Assembly (NCBI RefSeq): GCF_014898055.3
Contig: NW_023601543.1
Location: 14,097,314-14,161,313, forward strand
Origin: Talpa occidentalis
Taxonomy: Eukaryota; Chordata; Mammalia; Eulipotyphla; Talpidae
Direction of reading: 5' to 3'
DNA length: 64,000 nucleotides
A program made the position numbers and the translations under genes. Shown here one piece after another: positions 23,301 to 29,168 of this stretch (the stretch's first letter is position 1; each line of letters opens with the position of its first letter). The notes beneath the pieces are model-generated. The model made no database searches. It saw only the letters and a list, made by a program, of their open reading frames with translations, and was not told where the DNA came from.

Positions 23301-23541
23301 AAAGAAAGATACCTGAGGCGGTAGGACTCACCTACTGATGTCTCCCCCAGACTCAGCTCTGCAAAGAGAGATCATGGTGAGGAAGGCCTCCTCGTTGTCT
23401 CCACCCACCCTCAAGTCTCAGAACTCTCTTCTCCCCGCACCGGGACCTACTCATAGGGTACTTATGACAGGGTCCCTCGTCCCCCACCCATTGCTTATAC
23501 TCACGAATGCAAAAAAGCAAGAGGGCGAATGAACGCAGCAT
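10781..23541 (-). CDS. IGSF1: IGSF1, immunoglobulin superfamily member 1 (whole coding span, introns included)
   Basis: Nineteen coding exons are each bounded by AG acceptors and GT (once GC) donors. Lengths in transcript order are 37, 27, 282, 288, 285, 261, 279, 121, 71, 33, 291, 279, 288, 288, 288, 288, 279, 124 and 136 nt, total 3945, so 1314 residues plus stop. The product is a membrane glycoprotein with twelve C2-type Ig domains, a hydrophobic linker after domain 5, a C-terminal transmembrane helix and a 45-residue tail ending ELPVPI. From established knowledge, IGSF1 acts in pituitary thyrotropes and its loss causes central hypothyroidism with testicular enlargement. The precursor is cleaved at the linker, and only the C-terminal half (domains 6-12) reaches the cell surface. 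As I recall, human IGSF1 has 1336 residues. The 22-residue difference is explained by a start 11 codons further in and an 11-codon contraction in domain 4. The gene looks intact. Confidence 0.97.
11072..11195 (-). CDS. IGSF1: IGSF1 exon: C-terminal transmembrane segment (about residues 1229-1269)
   Basis: A 124-nt exon, acceptor TTTTTCACCACAG and donor GTAAAGTGT. It encodes PAAQECTVGNIVRS, then the membrane span SLIVVVVVALGVVLAI, then the basic anchor EWKKWPRLRT. This is the single-pass anchor of the mature C-terminal product. Confidence 0.96.
11583..11861 (-). CDS. IGSF1: IGSF1 exon: Ig domain 12 (about residues 1136-1228)
   Basis: A 279-nt phase-1 exon, acceptor TTGGTTCCAG and donor GTGAGAGG. 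It opens DKPPKPSLSAWPNTVFKLGK, has cysteines in TLQCRGP and YSCSYR, and carries an NYS sequon. It ends EPLELVGAAG. It is the membrane-proximal Ig domain and looks nearly identical to the remembered human one. Confidence 0.97.
11978..12265 (-). CDS. IGSF1: IGSF1 exon: Ig domain 11 (about residues 1040-1135)
   Basis: A 288-nt phase-1 exon, acceptor ATTTCTTTCAG and donor GTAAGGCCCC. It opens GLLPKPSLLAQPGPMVAPGE, has cysteines in TLQCQGE and YSCVYY, and carries NMT and NHS sequons. It ends LEIWVT. No partner for it was found in the N-terminal half. Confidence 0.96.
12453..12740 (-). CDS. IGSF1: IGSF1 exon: Ig domain 10 (about residues 944-1039)
   Basis: A 288-nt phase-1 exon, acceptor TCTCTTCCTAG and donor GTGAGGGGAAG. 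It opens DTFPKPWLFAEPSSVVPMGQ, has cysteines in TLWCQGP and YSCCYH, and carries NVT and NIS sequons. It ends TLELIVT. It pairs with the shortened domain 4 and still has the full-length strand that domain 4 has lost. Confidence 0.96.
12901..13188 (-). CDS. IGSF1: IGSF1 exon: Ig domain 9 (about residues 848-943)
   Basis: A 288-nt phase-1 exon, acceptor CTTCAATTTCAG and donor GTGAGGACAG. It opens EFYPKPTLLAQPGPVVLPGK, has cysteines in TLRCQGP and YSCVYY, and carries NVT and NYS sequons. It ends MIWVT. The 0.76-kb intron that follows in genome order (13189-13951) is the longest within the C-terminal Ig block. Confidence 0.96.
13189..13951. other. IGSF1 intron between the exons for domains 8 and 9
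   Basis: A 91-codon minus-strand frame at 13349-13624 has no Ig motif, no flanking splice pair and no recognisable homology. It is treated as chance. No relic Ig exon was seen. Confidence 0.6.
13952..14239 (-). CDS. IGSF1: IGSF1 exon: Ig domain 8 (about residues 752-847)
   Basis: A 288-nt phase-1 exon, acceptor TGCCTCTTAG and donor GTCAGGAGG. It opens EMYPKPFFKTWASPVVTPGA, has cysteines in TFNCSTP and YSCRYY, and carries NCS and NYS sequons. It holds the FILYKDGSEV strand. The live N-terminal half has no partner for this domain. The decayed exon at 20315-20577 is the candidate. Confidence 0.96.
14824..15102 (-). CDS. IGSF1: IGSF1 exon: Ig domain 7 (about residues 659-751)
   Basis: A 279-nt phase-1 exon, acceptor TGTTTTCCAG and donor GTAGAGCTG. 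It opens DILPKPVISASPPIRGRELQ, has cysteines in QIRCKGW and YSCRTH, and carries an NYS sequon. It ends EPLQLLIK. It pairs with domain 2 of the N-terminal half. Confidence 0.96.
15409..15699 (-). CDS. IGSF1: IGSF1 exon: Ig domain 6 (about residues 562-658)
   Basis: A 291-nt phase-1 exon, acceptor GCTGTTTCTAG and donor GTAAGAAA. It opens EIIMPTPKPELWAETNFPL, has cysteines in TLWCRSP and YHCHSW, and ends EALELVGT. It looks almost unchanged from the human domain as remembered. It is the first Ig domain of the half that reaches the cell surface. Confidence 0.96.
16095..16127 (-). CDS. IGSF1: IGSF1 exon: 33-nt spacer before Ig domain 6
   Basis: A 33-nt exon between acceptor CTTTTGCAG and donor GTGAGTTTTTC, encoding LCSGVLTEET in phase 1. 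It matches the remembered human stretch LCNGVLIEET. It links the internal signal peptide to domain 6 and mirrors the 27-nt microexon that follows the first signal peptide. Confidence 0.9.
16210..16280 (-). CDS. IGSF1: IGSF1 exon: internal signal-peptide segment of the linker (about residues 527-550)
   Basis: A 71-nt exon, acceptor GGTCTCGCTAG and donor GTGAGTGC, entered in phase 2. It encodes EAWLLGTAQGVTMLF followed by IVTALLCCG. The hydrophobic run VTMLFIVTALLCC with small residues after it has the form of a signal peptide. This fits the known cotranslational cleavage that frees the C-terminal half. Confidence 0.95.
16295..18160. other. IGSF1 intron between the two linker exons
   Basis: About 1.9 kb holding a CA microsatellite. 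No exon-like Ig sequence was found on the minus strand. Confidence 0.6.
17283..17309. repeat. (CA)n microsatellite
   Basis: About 13 uninterrupted CA units upstream of the IGSF1 linker exons on the plus strand. Confidence 0.95.
18171..18291 (-). CDS. IGSF1: IGSF1 exon: first hydrophobic segment of the linker (about residues 487-526)
   Basis: A 121-nt exon, acceptor GGCCACAG and donor GTAACTTT. It encodes LTWNYVLNEAIRLS, then the hydrophobic LIIQLVALLSVVLWI, then a basic RWKCRRLRIR. It enters in phase 1 and leaves in phase 2, unlike the Ig exons. It matches the internal transmembrane or stop-transfer segment of IGSF1 that separates the N-terminal from the C-terminal Ig blocks. Confidence 0.95.
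18619..18897 (-). CDS. IGSF1: IGSF1 exon: Ig domain 5 (about residues 394-486)
   Basis: A 279-nt phase-1 exon, acceptor GCATTAGTTGTAG and donor GTGAGAGG. It opens DKPPKPSRCTWPSKMFKLGK and keeps the cysteine pair (LLPCRV, YSCSCRV). It ends EPLKLLRPAG. It parallels domain 12 (DKPPKPSLSAWPNTVFKLGK) but has diverged far more: added cysteines and changed charged residues are visible throughout. Confidence 0.95.
19350..19610 (-). CDS. IGSF1: IGSF1 exon: shortened Ig domain 4 (about residues 307-393)
   Basis: A 261-nt phase-1 exon, acceptor CTTGTCCTAG. It opens DTFQETWLLAQPS and ends VEFVVL. Compared with the human domain as remembered, 11 residues are missing between ALHKK and the SFFF strand. The motif around the second Ig cysteine reads GICSCRC instead of GIYSCHY, so the tyrosine corner is lost and extra cysteines appear. 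The donor is GCAAGT, not GT. The reading frame is still open and in phase with its neighbours. Whether the domain folds normally is doubtful. Confidence 0.88.
19841..20125 (-). CDS. IGSF1: IGSF1 exon: Ig domain 3 (about residues 212-306)
   Basis: A 285-nt phase-1 exon, acceptor CCTTTTTAG and donor GTAAGAGAGG. It opens GLYPKPTLTVYPGPIMAPGE and has cysteines in NLRCQGP and YPCFYCD. It ends LKIWVT. The length equals that expected from the human protein, but several framework positions differ (for example YPC where I recall YLC). The next exon in the transcript is domain 4, about 0.23 kb downstream. Confidence 0.95.
20315..20577 (-). pseudogene. Decayed Ig-domain exon inside an IGSF1 intron
   Basis: Between the exons for domains 2 and 3, the minus strand has acceptor GGGGTGCAG (AG at 20578-20579) followed in phase 1 by GLLPKPSLLTFSNLL. 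This is the opening seen in IGSF1 Ig domains and is identical over GLLPKPSLL to domain 11. A TGA at 20507-20509 then interrupts the frame. Further on, MLYKDGIR (about 20445-20470) matches the FILYKDGSE strand of domain 8. Later frames give WHFEELQTA and PLELSE, ending at a GTAAGAG donor (20308-20314). The length of 263 nt is a little below the 279-291 nt of live exons. It cannot encode a domain. It is inferred to be a lost Ig exon. Confidence 0.75.
21033..21300 (-). repeat. MIR SINE in an IGSF1 intron
   Basis: CTCACAACAACCCTGTGAGG, GAAAACTGAGGCACAGAAAG and TTGCTCAAGATCACACAGG are the inverted MIR core. An inner 60-bp segment with GGATAGATAGAG separates two related blocks. Confidence 0.8.
22021..22308 (-). 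CDS. IGSF1: IGSF1 exon: Ig domain 2 (about residues 116-211)
   Basis: A 288-nt phase-1 exon, acceptor TCCTTCCAG and donor GTGGGTGTGG. It opens GQLPKPIFWIQ and has its cysteines in NILCHGW and YMCRTH. It carries an NMT glycosylation sequon in SIANMTPE and ends SNPLKLIVA. Its nearest relative in the C-terminal half is domain 7, which shares the spacing EPV...CRTH. Confidence 0.96.
22637..22918 (-). CDS. IGSF1: IGSF1 exon: Ig domain 1 (about residues 22-115)
   Basis: A phase-1 exon of 282 nt, acceptor CGACAG and donor GTAAGAAG. It opens MQAQPELWIESNFPQAPW and holds the Ig cysteine pair in TLWCKS and YRCRYW. It carries an N-glycosylation site NIT and ends LELEAPG. Its opening resembles domain 6 (KPELWAETNFPLAPW), showing that the two halves of the protein share ancestry. 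Confidence 0.96.
23332..23358 (-). CDS. IGSF1: IGSF1 coding exon 2: 27-nt linker microexon
   Basis: A 27-nt exon lies between acceptor TCTCTTTGCAG and donor GTGAGTCC. It encodes LSLGETSV in phase 1, matching the human stretch MSLGMTSI. It joins the signal peptide to Ig domain 1. It is too short for ORF finding and was located from its phase, splice sites and match to the known protein. Confidence 0.88.
23505..23541 (-). CDS. IGSF1: IGSF1 coding exon 1: start codon and signal peptide
   Basis: The exon encodes MLRSFALLLFCI plus one base and then runs into donor GTGAGTATAAG. The ATG at 23539-23541 sits in GCCGCCATGC, an excellent Kozak context, and it is the only in-frame ATG near the exon. The hydrophobic run SFALLLFCI is a signal-peptide core. 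Human IGSF1 is annotated from an ATG 11 codons upstream. That codon is GTG here, so this inner Met is chosen. Confidence 0.92.
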
Positions 23542-23641
23542 GGCGGCCCCCTCCCCTGGCTTGTCCAGGGTCACGGGGCCTCTGGTGTCCACTGTGTGCT
23601 TTGAGTCTTGCAGGGCTTTGTCCCTCAGCAGGTGGTGAAAT
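23542..23641 (-). other. IGSF1: IGSF1 5' untranslated part of the first coding exon
   Basis: On the minus strand a TTTTAG acceptor at 23642-23643 precedes about 100 nt that lead to the ATG. The in-frame sequence just before the ATG reads VTLDKPGEGAA, which matches the coding start remembered for human (MTLDRPGEGAT), but its first codon is GTG here. These bases are therefore probably untranslated in this species. Other AG dinucleotides inside the segment could serve as the acceptor. Confidence 0.55.
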
Positions 23642-23659
23642 CTAAAAGCAGAAGTGTTT

Positions 23660-25600
23660 TCACTCAGGGGGCCTGTTCTTCTCCTTAAAGATTAGTTTAG
23701 ATCCTTAAACTGCACTTGACAATTCCATGTTCACAGGTGTACAGGGAATTACAAGTTCACCCCCTACTTCCTCTCCTCTCCCCATCCCTCACACCCCGCT
23801 CTCACCACCCAAGGTCTTTGCTGGGATCTAAGATGTCACATTTGTTGTGACCTGTGTTTGACCCTGGGATCTTGGGATTGTAGAGGGTGACCTAATCCAG
23901 GCCAGCAGGAAGCCCAGGGCTTGAGGGAGGTGGGGTTCACATAGGGCTGAGATGATCAGATCCTTTGCTCAGATATGCACTTCTTCTGCAACCTTCAACA
24001 GCCTAGCAAAGGAGGTGTTCCTACCATGCCCATTCTGCTGATTAAGAAACTGAGCCTTAGGGAGGATGCATGATTAGCCCAAAGTCAGATAATAGTAAAT
24101 ATCAGCTAAAGTTCACAGCCACATTGAACTCCAAGGTTTATGCTCTAAAACCAACATGTGAACTTCCAGAAGCAGCCTTTGCCCCTCCTTCACGCTCCCT
24201 CACCCTTCCCTCTTGTCCCACCCAGGCCTCCTCCTCTGTGAAATGTTTCAGATCCAATATTACTCTCATTACTATCCCTCAACCCCCTCCCCAAAGCTCA
24301 AAAGCCCCATCTCAAAAAGGTGTGGGAAAAACCAAGCGACTTGAGTTAATTGATACAAGGAGTAAATGATTTATTGGTTGCCCATAATTGGTCAGTACTT
24401 TTGCTTGCTACCCCTAAGGAAAAAAAGACTTGTTTGAACTTCAGGGCACATGACAAAAGAATTTTGAGTTCCTATGAGGTCTTCTCATTTCCCCCCAAAT
24501 CAGTATTGCCCACAAGCCCTGCATGTACCTAAGTAGACCCTTTCTGCTTTCTTCCCTGTCTTTCCCCCTTCCCAATGCCCAGGGCAGCTGTGTGCCAAGG
24601 CAGGGTATATTTCCACCACACAAACTCATTCGAACTCTTATCCATCAACTCTGAGGTTCTGGCTGACTCCAGCTATTCAATCCCGTCTCCATGGAGCGGG
24701 GTAGAGGTGGCTCCTGTAACACAAAGACCCCCACCCTCAGTATTTTTGAGGTGACATACAGAAATGTCTAAGGAGTGACCCCCTGCATAGCTTTGAGGGG
24801 TCCAGGAATTTTGCTTCCCCAAACTGATCTTAAGCCGACAGCCTCTAACTTGCTCTAGTTAGTTAGGGGTGCAGAAGCAGGGAAAGGTGAAGATTCAGAT
24901 TCCTGGACTCTAGGAAGCAGATGGTCAGTCAGAGAGCGAAGGATGCACAGTCCCCTTCTGCATCTCTCACTCTGCACTGAAGGGTGCTCACATTATCTTC
25001 TCTGAACTTTTCTTATCTGCAAAGTTGGAGAAGAATCTCTACCTAGCATTGTCGTGTGGGATCAGAGATAATAAATGTGCAGTGCCACGCACGTACTGAA
25101 TATTTCCACAAAAGGTGGCTCTTCTTCTTCTTCTCAAAGGGGGCATCGAACTGGTGTAGGACCCTACGGGTCTCTTCCCGTCTCAGCGCTCCAGCCCTTG
25201 CGCCACTCCTCTCCCCGCCAGGCCCAGGCCCATGCTCAGGTGCTGCCCTGTTACTTTCTCCCCCTGAGGCTCTGGGTAGGATTTATGGGGAAAATCATGT
25301 TCTACGCCAAGAAAAGGGTTTCACCTGGGGATTCTGCCCAGGAAATGCCATCTGAAATTCTAGTCTTGCTATTTGGACCCCTAAATCAGGATCTTTGGCT
25401 CCTGAGGGCTTGAGTGGCACCAGGGAAACTGGGCTTCTCGGCGGAGCTGACCCCTCCCCAATCACTAAGGCAACTATCCACTTATACACATCGCAAAGCA
25501 GGAATCTTGTGTCCAGGGAACCTGGGGAAAAGCCACAGGCTACAGGTTAATTGGCCACGCCCATTTTGGCCTTTCACCCTCCCCCCCAACTTGCACCGTC
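23660..25600. other. IGSF1 5' intron (presumed)
   Basis: Lies between the candidate noncoding first exon and the exon with the start codon. It has a possible MIR remnant near 24000-24110. No coding signal. Confidence 0.5.
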
Positions 25601-25639
25601 TTGTCTTTTCACCCCCCCCCCCCTTTTACTCCACCTCAA

Positions 25640-26300
25640 GCACTTTCCCCACCCTTAGGCAGCGCCGCAGTGCTTTCGGGGTGTCTAGAGAAACGCCTAA
25701 TGGCTCGCTCCCAGCATTGCTTTGAGGGCTCCAGGAATCAAAGGGGTTGGGTTCGGCGGGTGCCGGGTACTAGCTCCGCTGAGGGTTTGGAGGTAAGAGT
25801 GAGGAGGAGCACAGACATCTCCAGTGCCCAGAGATTGTCAGCGAGGCGAGGCTGGGAACCGGGGAGGGACGGCGGACACGGGGAGGGATGAGGGTTGGGG
25901 GGCCAGAGGGAGAGCAGTTGATTTAAGGCAATTAATAACAGCCAGGAGACTATTCCGGGGTTTTGTTTAGGATCTGGCGGCCGGTATTTAATCTTCGGCC
26001 ACTGGACTATGCGCTCATTTGCAGGTACTTACGGTAGTTGAAGGCCCGCTCCGCTGTTGGAGATTCTCCAGTGAGCTCCCCCAGATGCAGCAAACTGCCC
26101 GGCATGAGAAGAGCTGTCTAAGGACAGCCTCTCAGGCTCGGAGCCCCGCCTCCCTTTCTCCCCGCAAGCTCGCGGGCCCGCCCCAACCCCTTCCCCTCCC
26201 AGCGCTCGGCTCGCGGAGCCCACCTACACCAACTCCGCCCGACACCTGCAGTCCTCTGGCGACCGGGATTTCTACGCCCCTCCCAGCTCCCCGCCTCTCT
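25640..26300 (-). promoter_or_regulatory. GC/CpG-rich segment, likely IGSF1 promoter region
   Basis: CpG dinucleotides and GC-box-like strings (for example CCCCGCCTCC and GCCCGCCCC near 26145-26185) cluster here, in contrast to the CpG-poor flanks. The segment lies just upstream of the IGSF1 coding exons in the right orientation. I see no convincing TATA box at a fixed distance from a start. The assignment rests on position and base composition only. Confidence 0.5.
26033..26250 (-). other. IGSF1: Candidate IGSF1 noncoding first exon (5' limit unknown)
   Basis: Reading the minus strand, CAACTACC is followed directly by GTAAGTACC, a near-ideal splice donor at 26031-26032. It lies within GC-rich DNA about 2.4 kb upstream of the exon with the start codon. 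The transcription start cannot be placed from sequence, so the upper limit is a guess. No long reading frame is implied. Spliced transcripts could use another first exon. Confidence 0.45.
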
Positions 26301-26529
26301 CCCGACTCCCTGCAGAGGTTGCTGGAGCCAAATTCAGGCCCCTGCCCCCTCGCCTGTAGCTCAGAGTTTCATTGGGTCACTGTATTCTGGAGGGGAGAGG
26401 GCCAGCTCTTAAGACTGCCAAGCTGGAGCTCCCTCCTCTCCAGCTCCCCAGTGCCTTTAAAGGGATCTCAGATATTCCTCTGCCCACTTAAGGTCCCAAA
26501 CATGAATAATTGTCGCCACCACGGTTTAA

Positions 26530-26662
26530 ATGCTCACTGCATGCCCCTCACCCCTGGGCATGTTCTATTTCTAACCTTCATAGCAATCCTACAATCTGTG
26601 CTACTTCCCTCAATTTTACAGATGAGGAAACTGAAGCTCAGAGAGGGTTAAGTCACTTGGAC
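26530..26662 (-). repeat. MIR SINE fragment
   Basis: TTTTACAGATGAGGAAACTG and CAGAGAGGGTTAAGTCACTT are the inverted MIR core. Confidence 0.75.
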
Positions 26663-26699
26663 ACTCTTCAAAGTCTCTTTTGGGATAAAAGCCCAAGAT

Positions 26700-26940
26700 G
26701 TAGATTCACACAAATTTGGATTTCAGTCCAGGTTCCACTATTCAATAGCTGAGTGACCCCAAGTCAGTGAGTTAAACTCTCTGAGTCACAGTTTCCCTGT
26801 CTGTAAAATAAGCAACACTACTTATTTCACAGGGCTCTGGTGGAAAGTGCAAGTAACACAGTTACAAGTACTGTAGGTACTGTACAGGTACTGCAGAAAT
26901 GTCAATGTTGGTACATAGTAGGTGTTTAATAAATGGATAA
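26700..26940 (+). repeat. MIR SINE
   Basis: GTTTCCCTGTCTGTAAAATA, TTCACAGGGCTCTGG and TACATAGTAGGTGTTTAATA follow MIR order. It lies opposite to and just beyond the previous MIR. Confidence 0.78.
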
Positions 26941-27310
26941 ATGGTAGCTGCTGCCGCCACCACTACAATTACTACTGCTGCTACTACCACTAACCTGTAG
27001 ATCATTCTTCCCCAACTGCCACAGAATAACCTGATATCAATGATCTCTATAAACTTCTGCAAGCTTAGTTGACCATGAAAGTGTTTCGGAAATAATGTAT
27101 GGAGGAAGACAGCAACCAAAGCTCCTCTGTAGATGATGGGATTAAAATATAGCATCCATTCACCGATCAATTGGTTGCTGCAAGAAACAAATATCTTATG
27201 TGAGTTTTTACCTTCATAAAATGTCACAAATTTATCAAAAGAAAAAGTATTGTGATTTGAGAACAAGATATTTTAAAATAAAGCAACAGCTCTTTTAATA
27301 GGCAAATGTA

Positions 27311-27578
27311 TTTTTTATGATTTATTTATTTATGCATACAAGAGCTGGGGTACAGGCCAGAGGTGTGGGGGGTGAGAGGAGTCACCAGAGACAGAGTGGG
27401 AAACAGAACAGGCAGACTGACTGAAATACACTGCTGAGGGGAGCAGCGGGGCGAGTCAGGAGAGGTCTGTTGCGCCGTGTGGGTTGCTCCCTGACAGGCC
27501 ATGGATCAAACTCTTGCTGCAGAGGCTGCGGACAGCTTCATAGGTTACATCTTAACCCTTGTGCCACCAGGAAGGCCC
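27311..27578 (-). mobile_element. tRNA-derived SINE (minus)
   Basis: Inverted copy ending GCCACCAGGAAGGCCC on the plus strand. TSD TAGGCAAATGTA/TAGGCAAATTTA lies at 27299-27310 and 27579-27590. Confidence 0.9.
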
Positions 27579-27719
27579 TAGGCAAATTTAACAGCAAAAC
27601 ATCACGCACCAAGTGCTATCAAGCATTGCTTCCTGACAACTTCTGTTCCTACACATTATGAGCTATAGATTTTCACATAAGGAATAAAATAGCCACATAA
27701 ATGCAAATATGTACATTTG

Positions 27720-27880
27720 GGGGACAAGTTATTTAACCTTTCCAGGCCTTAGCTTTCTCATTTGTTAAATGGGGGTGATCGCTGTACATGTGATACCACA
27801 GAATTTGGGTGGGATTGAATGAAAAGACCCTGCAAACCACTGCATGCTCCCTGGGGCACAGCAAACATCCATTAAGTCAA
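27720..27880 (+). repeat. MIR SINE fragment
   Basis: AAGTTATTTAACCTTTCCAG and TTTGTTAAATGGGGGTGATC match the MIR core. Confidence 0.65.
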
Positions 27881-28249
27881 CAGATATTTGTTGAGTGCTC
27901 TCATCCATCATGCTGAGGATTGCAAGAGAATGGCAGTTTCTCCTCTTAAGGAGTTTGTAGTCTAAGCATAAAGGGTGATAGAGAAGGAGAAGGAGATAGC
28001 CAGAGTCAAGAGGGCTTCATGAGTCAGAAAATTGTGCCAGAAAAAACCAGCATCGCAAAGAGCAAGCGGTTTACTGTGACAGCATGCCTAAACTGGGGTT
28101 GTGGAAGCAGGGACAGGAAGGAGAGCAAAGTTTCCCAAAAACATTTAGGAGGTAAAAGGGGTCAAACACTATGAGCGGTTTGTTTGGAACCCCCTGGTGA
28201 TAGTTGTTACCTGGAGGGTGGAAATATCCATGCCAATTTTTAAAACACT

Positions 28250-28460
28250 TTTACACAGATCACTATAATAGTACCTGGCAGTTAAGTGTTTTATAAATAA
28301 GAACTCATTGTGTCCCTATAATGACATTTTGTGATAGGTGTCATTATCACTCCCATCTTACAGATAAAGAAACTGAAACACGGTCATTAAGCAAGTTGCT
28401 TGAGGGCGACAGAACTAGCCAGTGGCAGAGCTAAGATTCACTTCCAGGCAATCTTTATAT
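28250..28460 (-). repeat. MIR SINE
   Basis: ATCTTACAGATAAAGAAACT and AGCCAGTGGCAGAGCTAAGA are the inverted MIR core and flank. Confidence 0.72.
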
Positions 28461-28469
28461 AAAGTCCTA

Positions 28470-29097
28470 TGTTATCAACCACTCGCCAGTCTCTGCTGTT
28501 AGATAGTTGGAAAGATAAAGTTGAAAAATACCAAAAAATTATCAATTGCAAAAACAGATGTGAAACTACTTGGTAAAATAGAAAAGAACTTGTCAAATGA
28601 ATTGTTAATAATATAGGGGAAAAAAGACAATGATCACATCCCCTGGCTCTCTGCAAGTTTTTGGGCTAAGGCTTTTGTTCTTGGACCAGCAGCCTGAATC
28701 TTGAGCTCAAAGCCCTGCTGGCTGGTGATAGAAGTCTGAAAAAGGTTCTGGGACTGTTTGGAGAAGACACCACTCCCTCTGGCCTTTTGTTGTGGAATAT
28801 TGTGGAATATTGGAAGGCACTTCTTATTCAGGCTTCACAGAAGTCACTCAAACTAGGGCTGTCAACTGAGATACTAGAAACCCATTTCTAGGTTACCTGG
28901 GGAGGACTTGAAATTATAATGTGACCGTAGAAGGAGAAACCTTCTCTGGCTAGCCTCCTTAGAGAAATCTTGGGTGGTCCAAAATTATGACAACAGGGTC
29001 TGGGGCTGGTTTAACTGAGATGGAGTTTGTGACATTGACTATGCAGGCCTTTGCCCATCAGGAGACAGGCAAACCTGTGGCTCTGTGATTCTGAGTC

Positions 29098-29168
<71 letters not shown>

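Noticed and set aside
26019..26651. 210-codon plus-strand frame over the GC-rich segment
   Set aside because: Proline/serine-rich translation typical of GC-rich noncoding DNA. It has no domain, runs through a MIR, and lies opposite the likely IGSF1 first exon.
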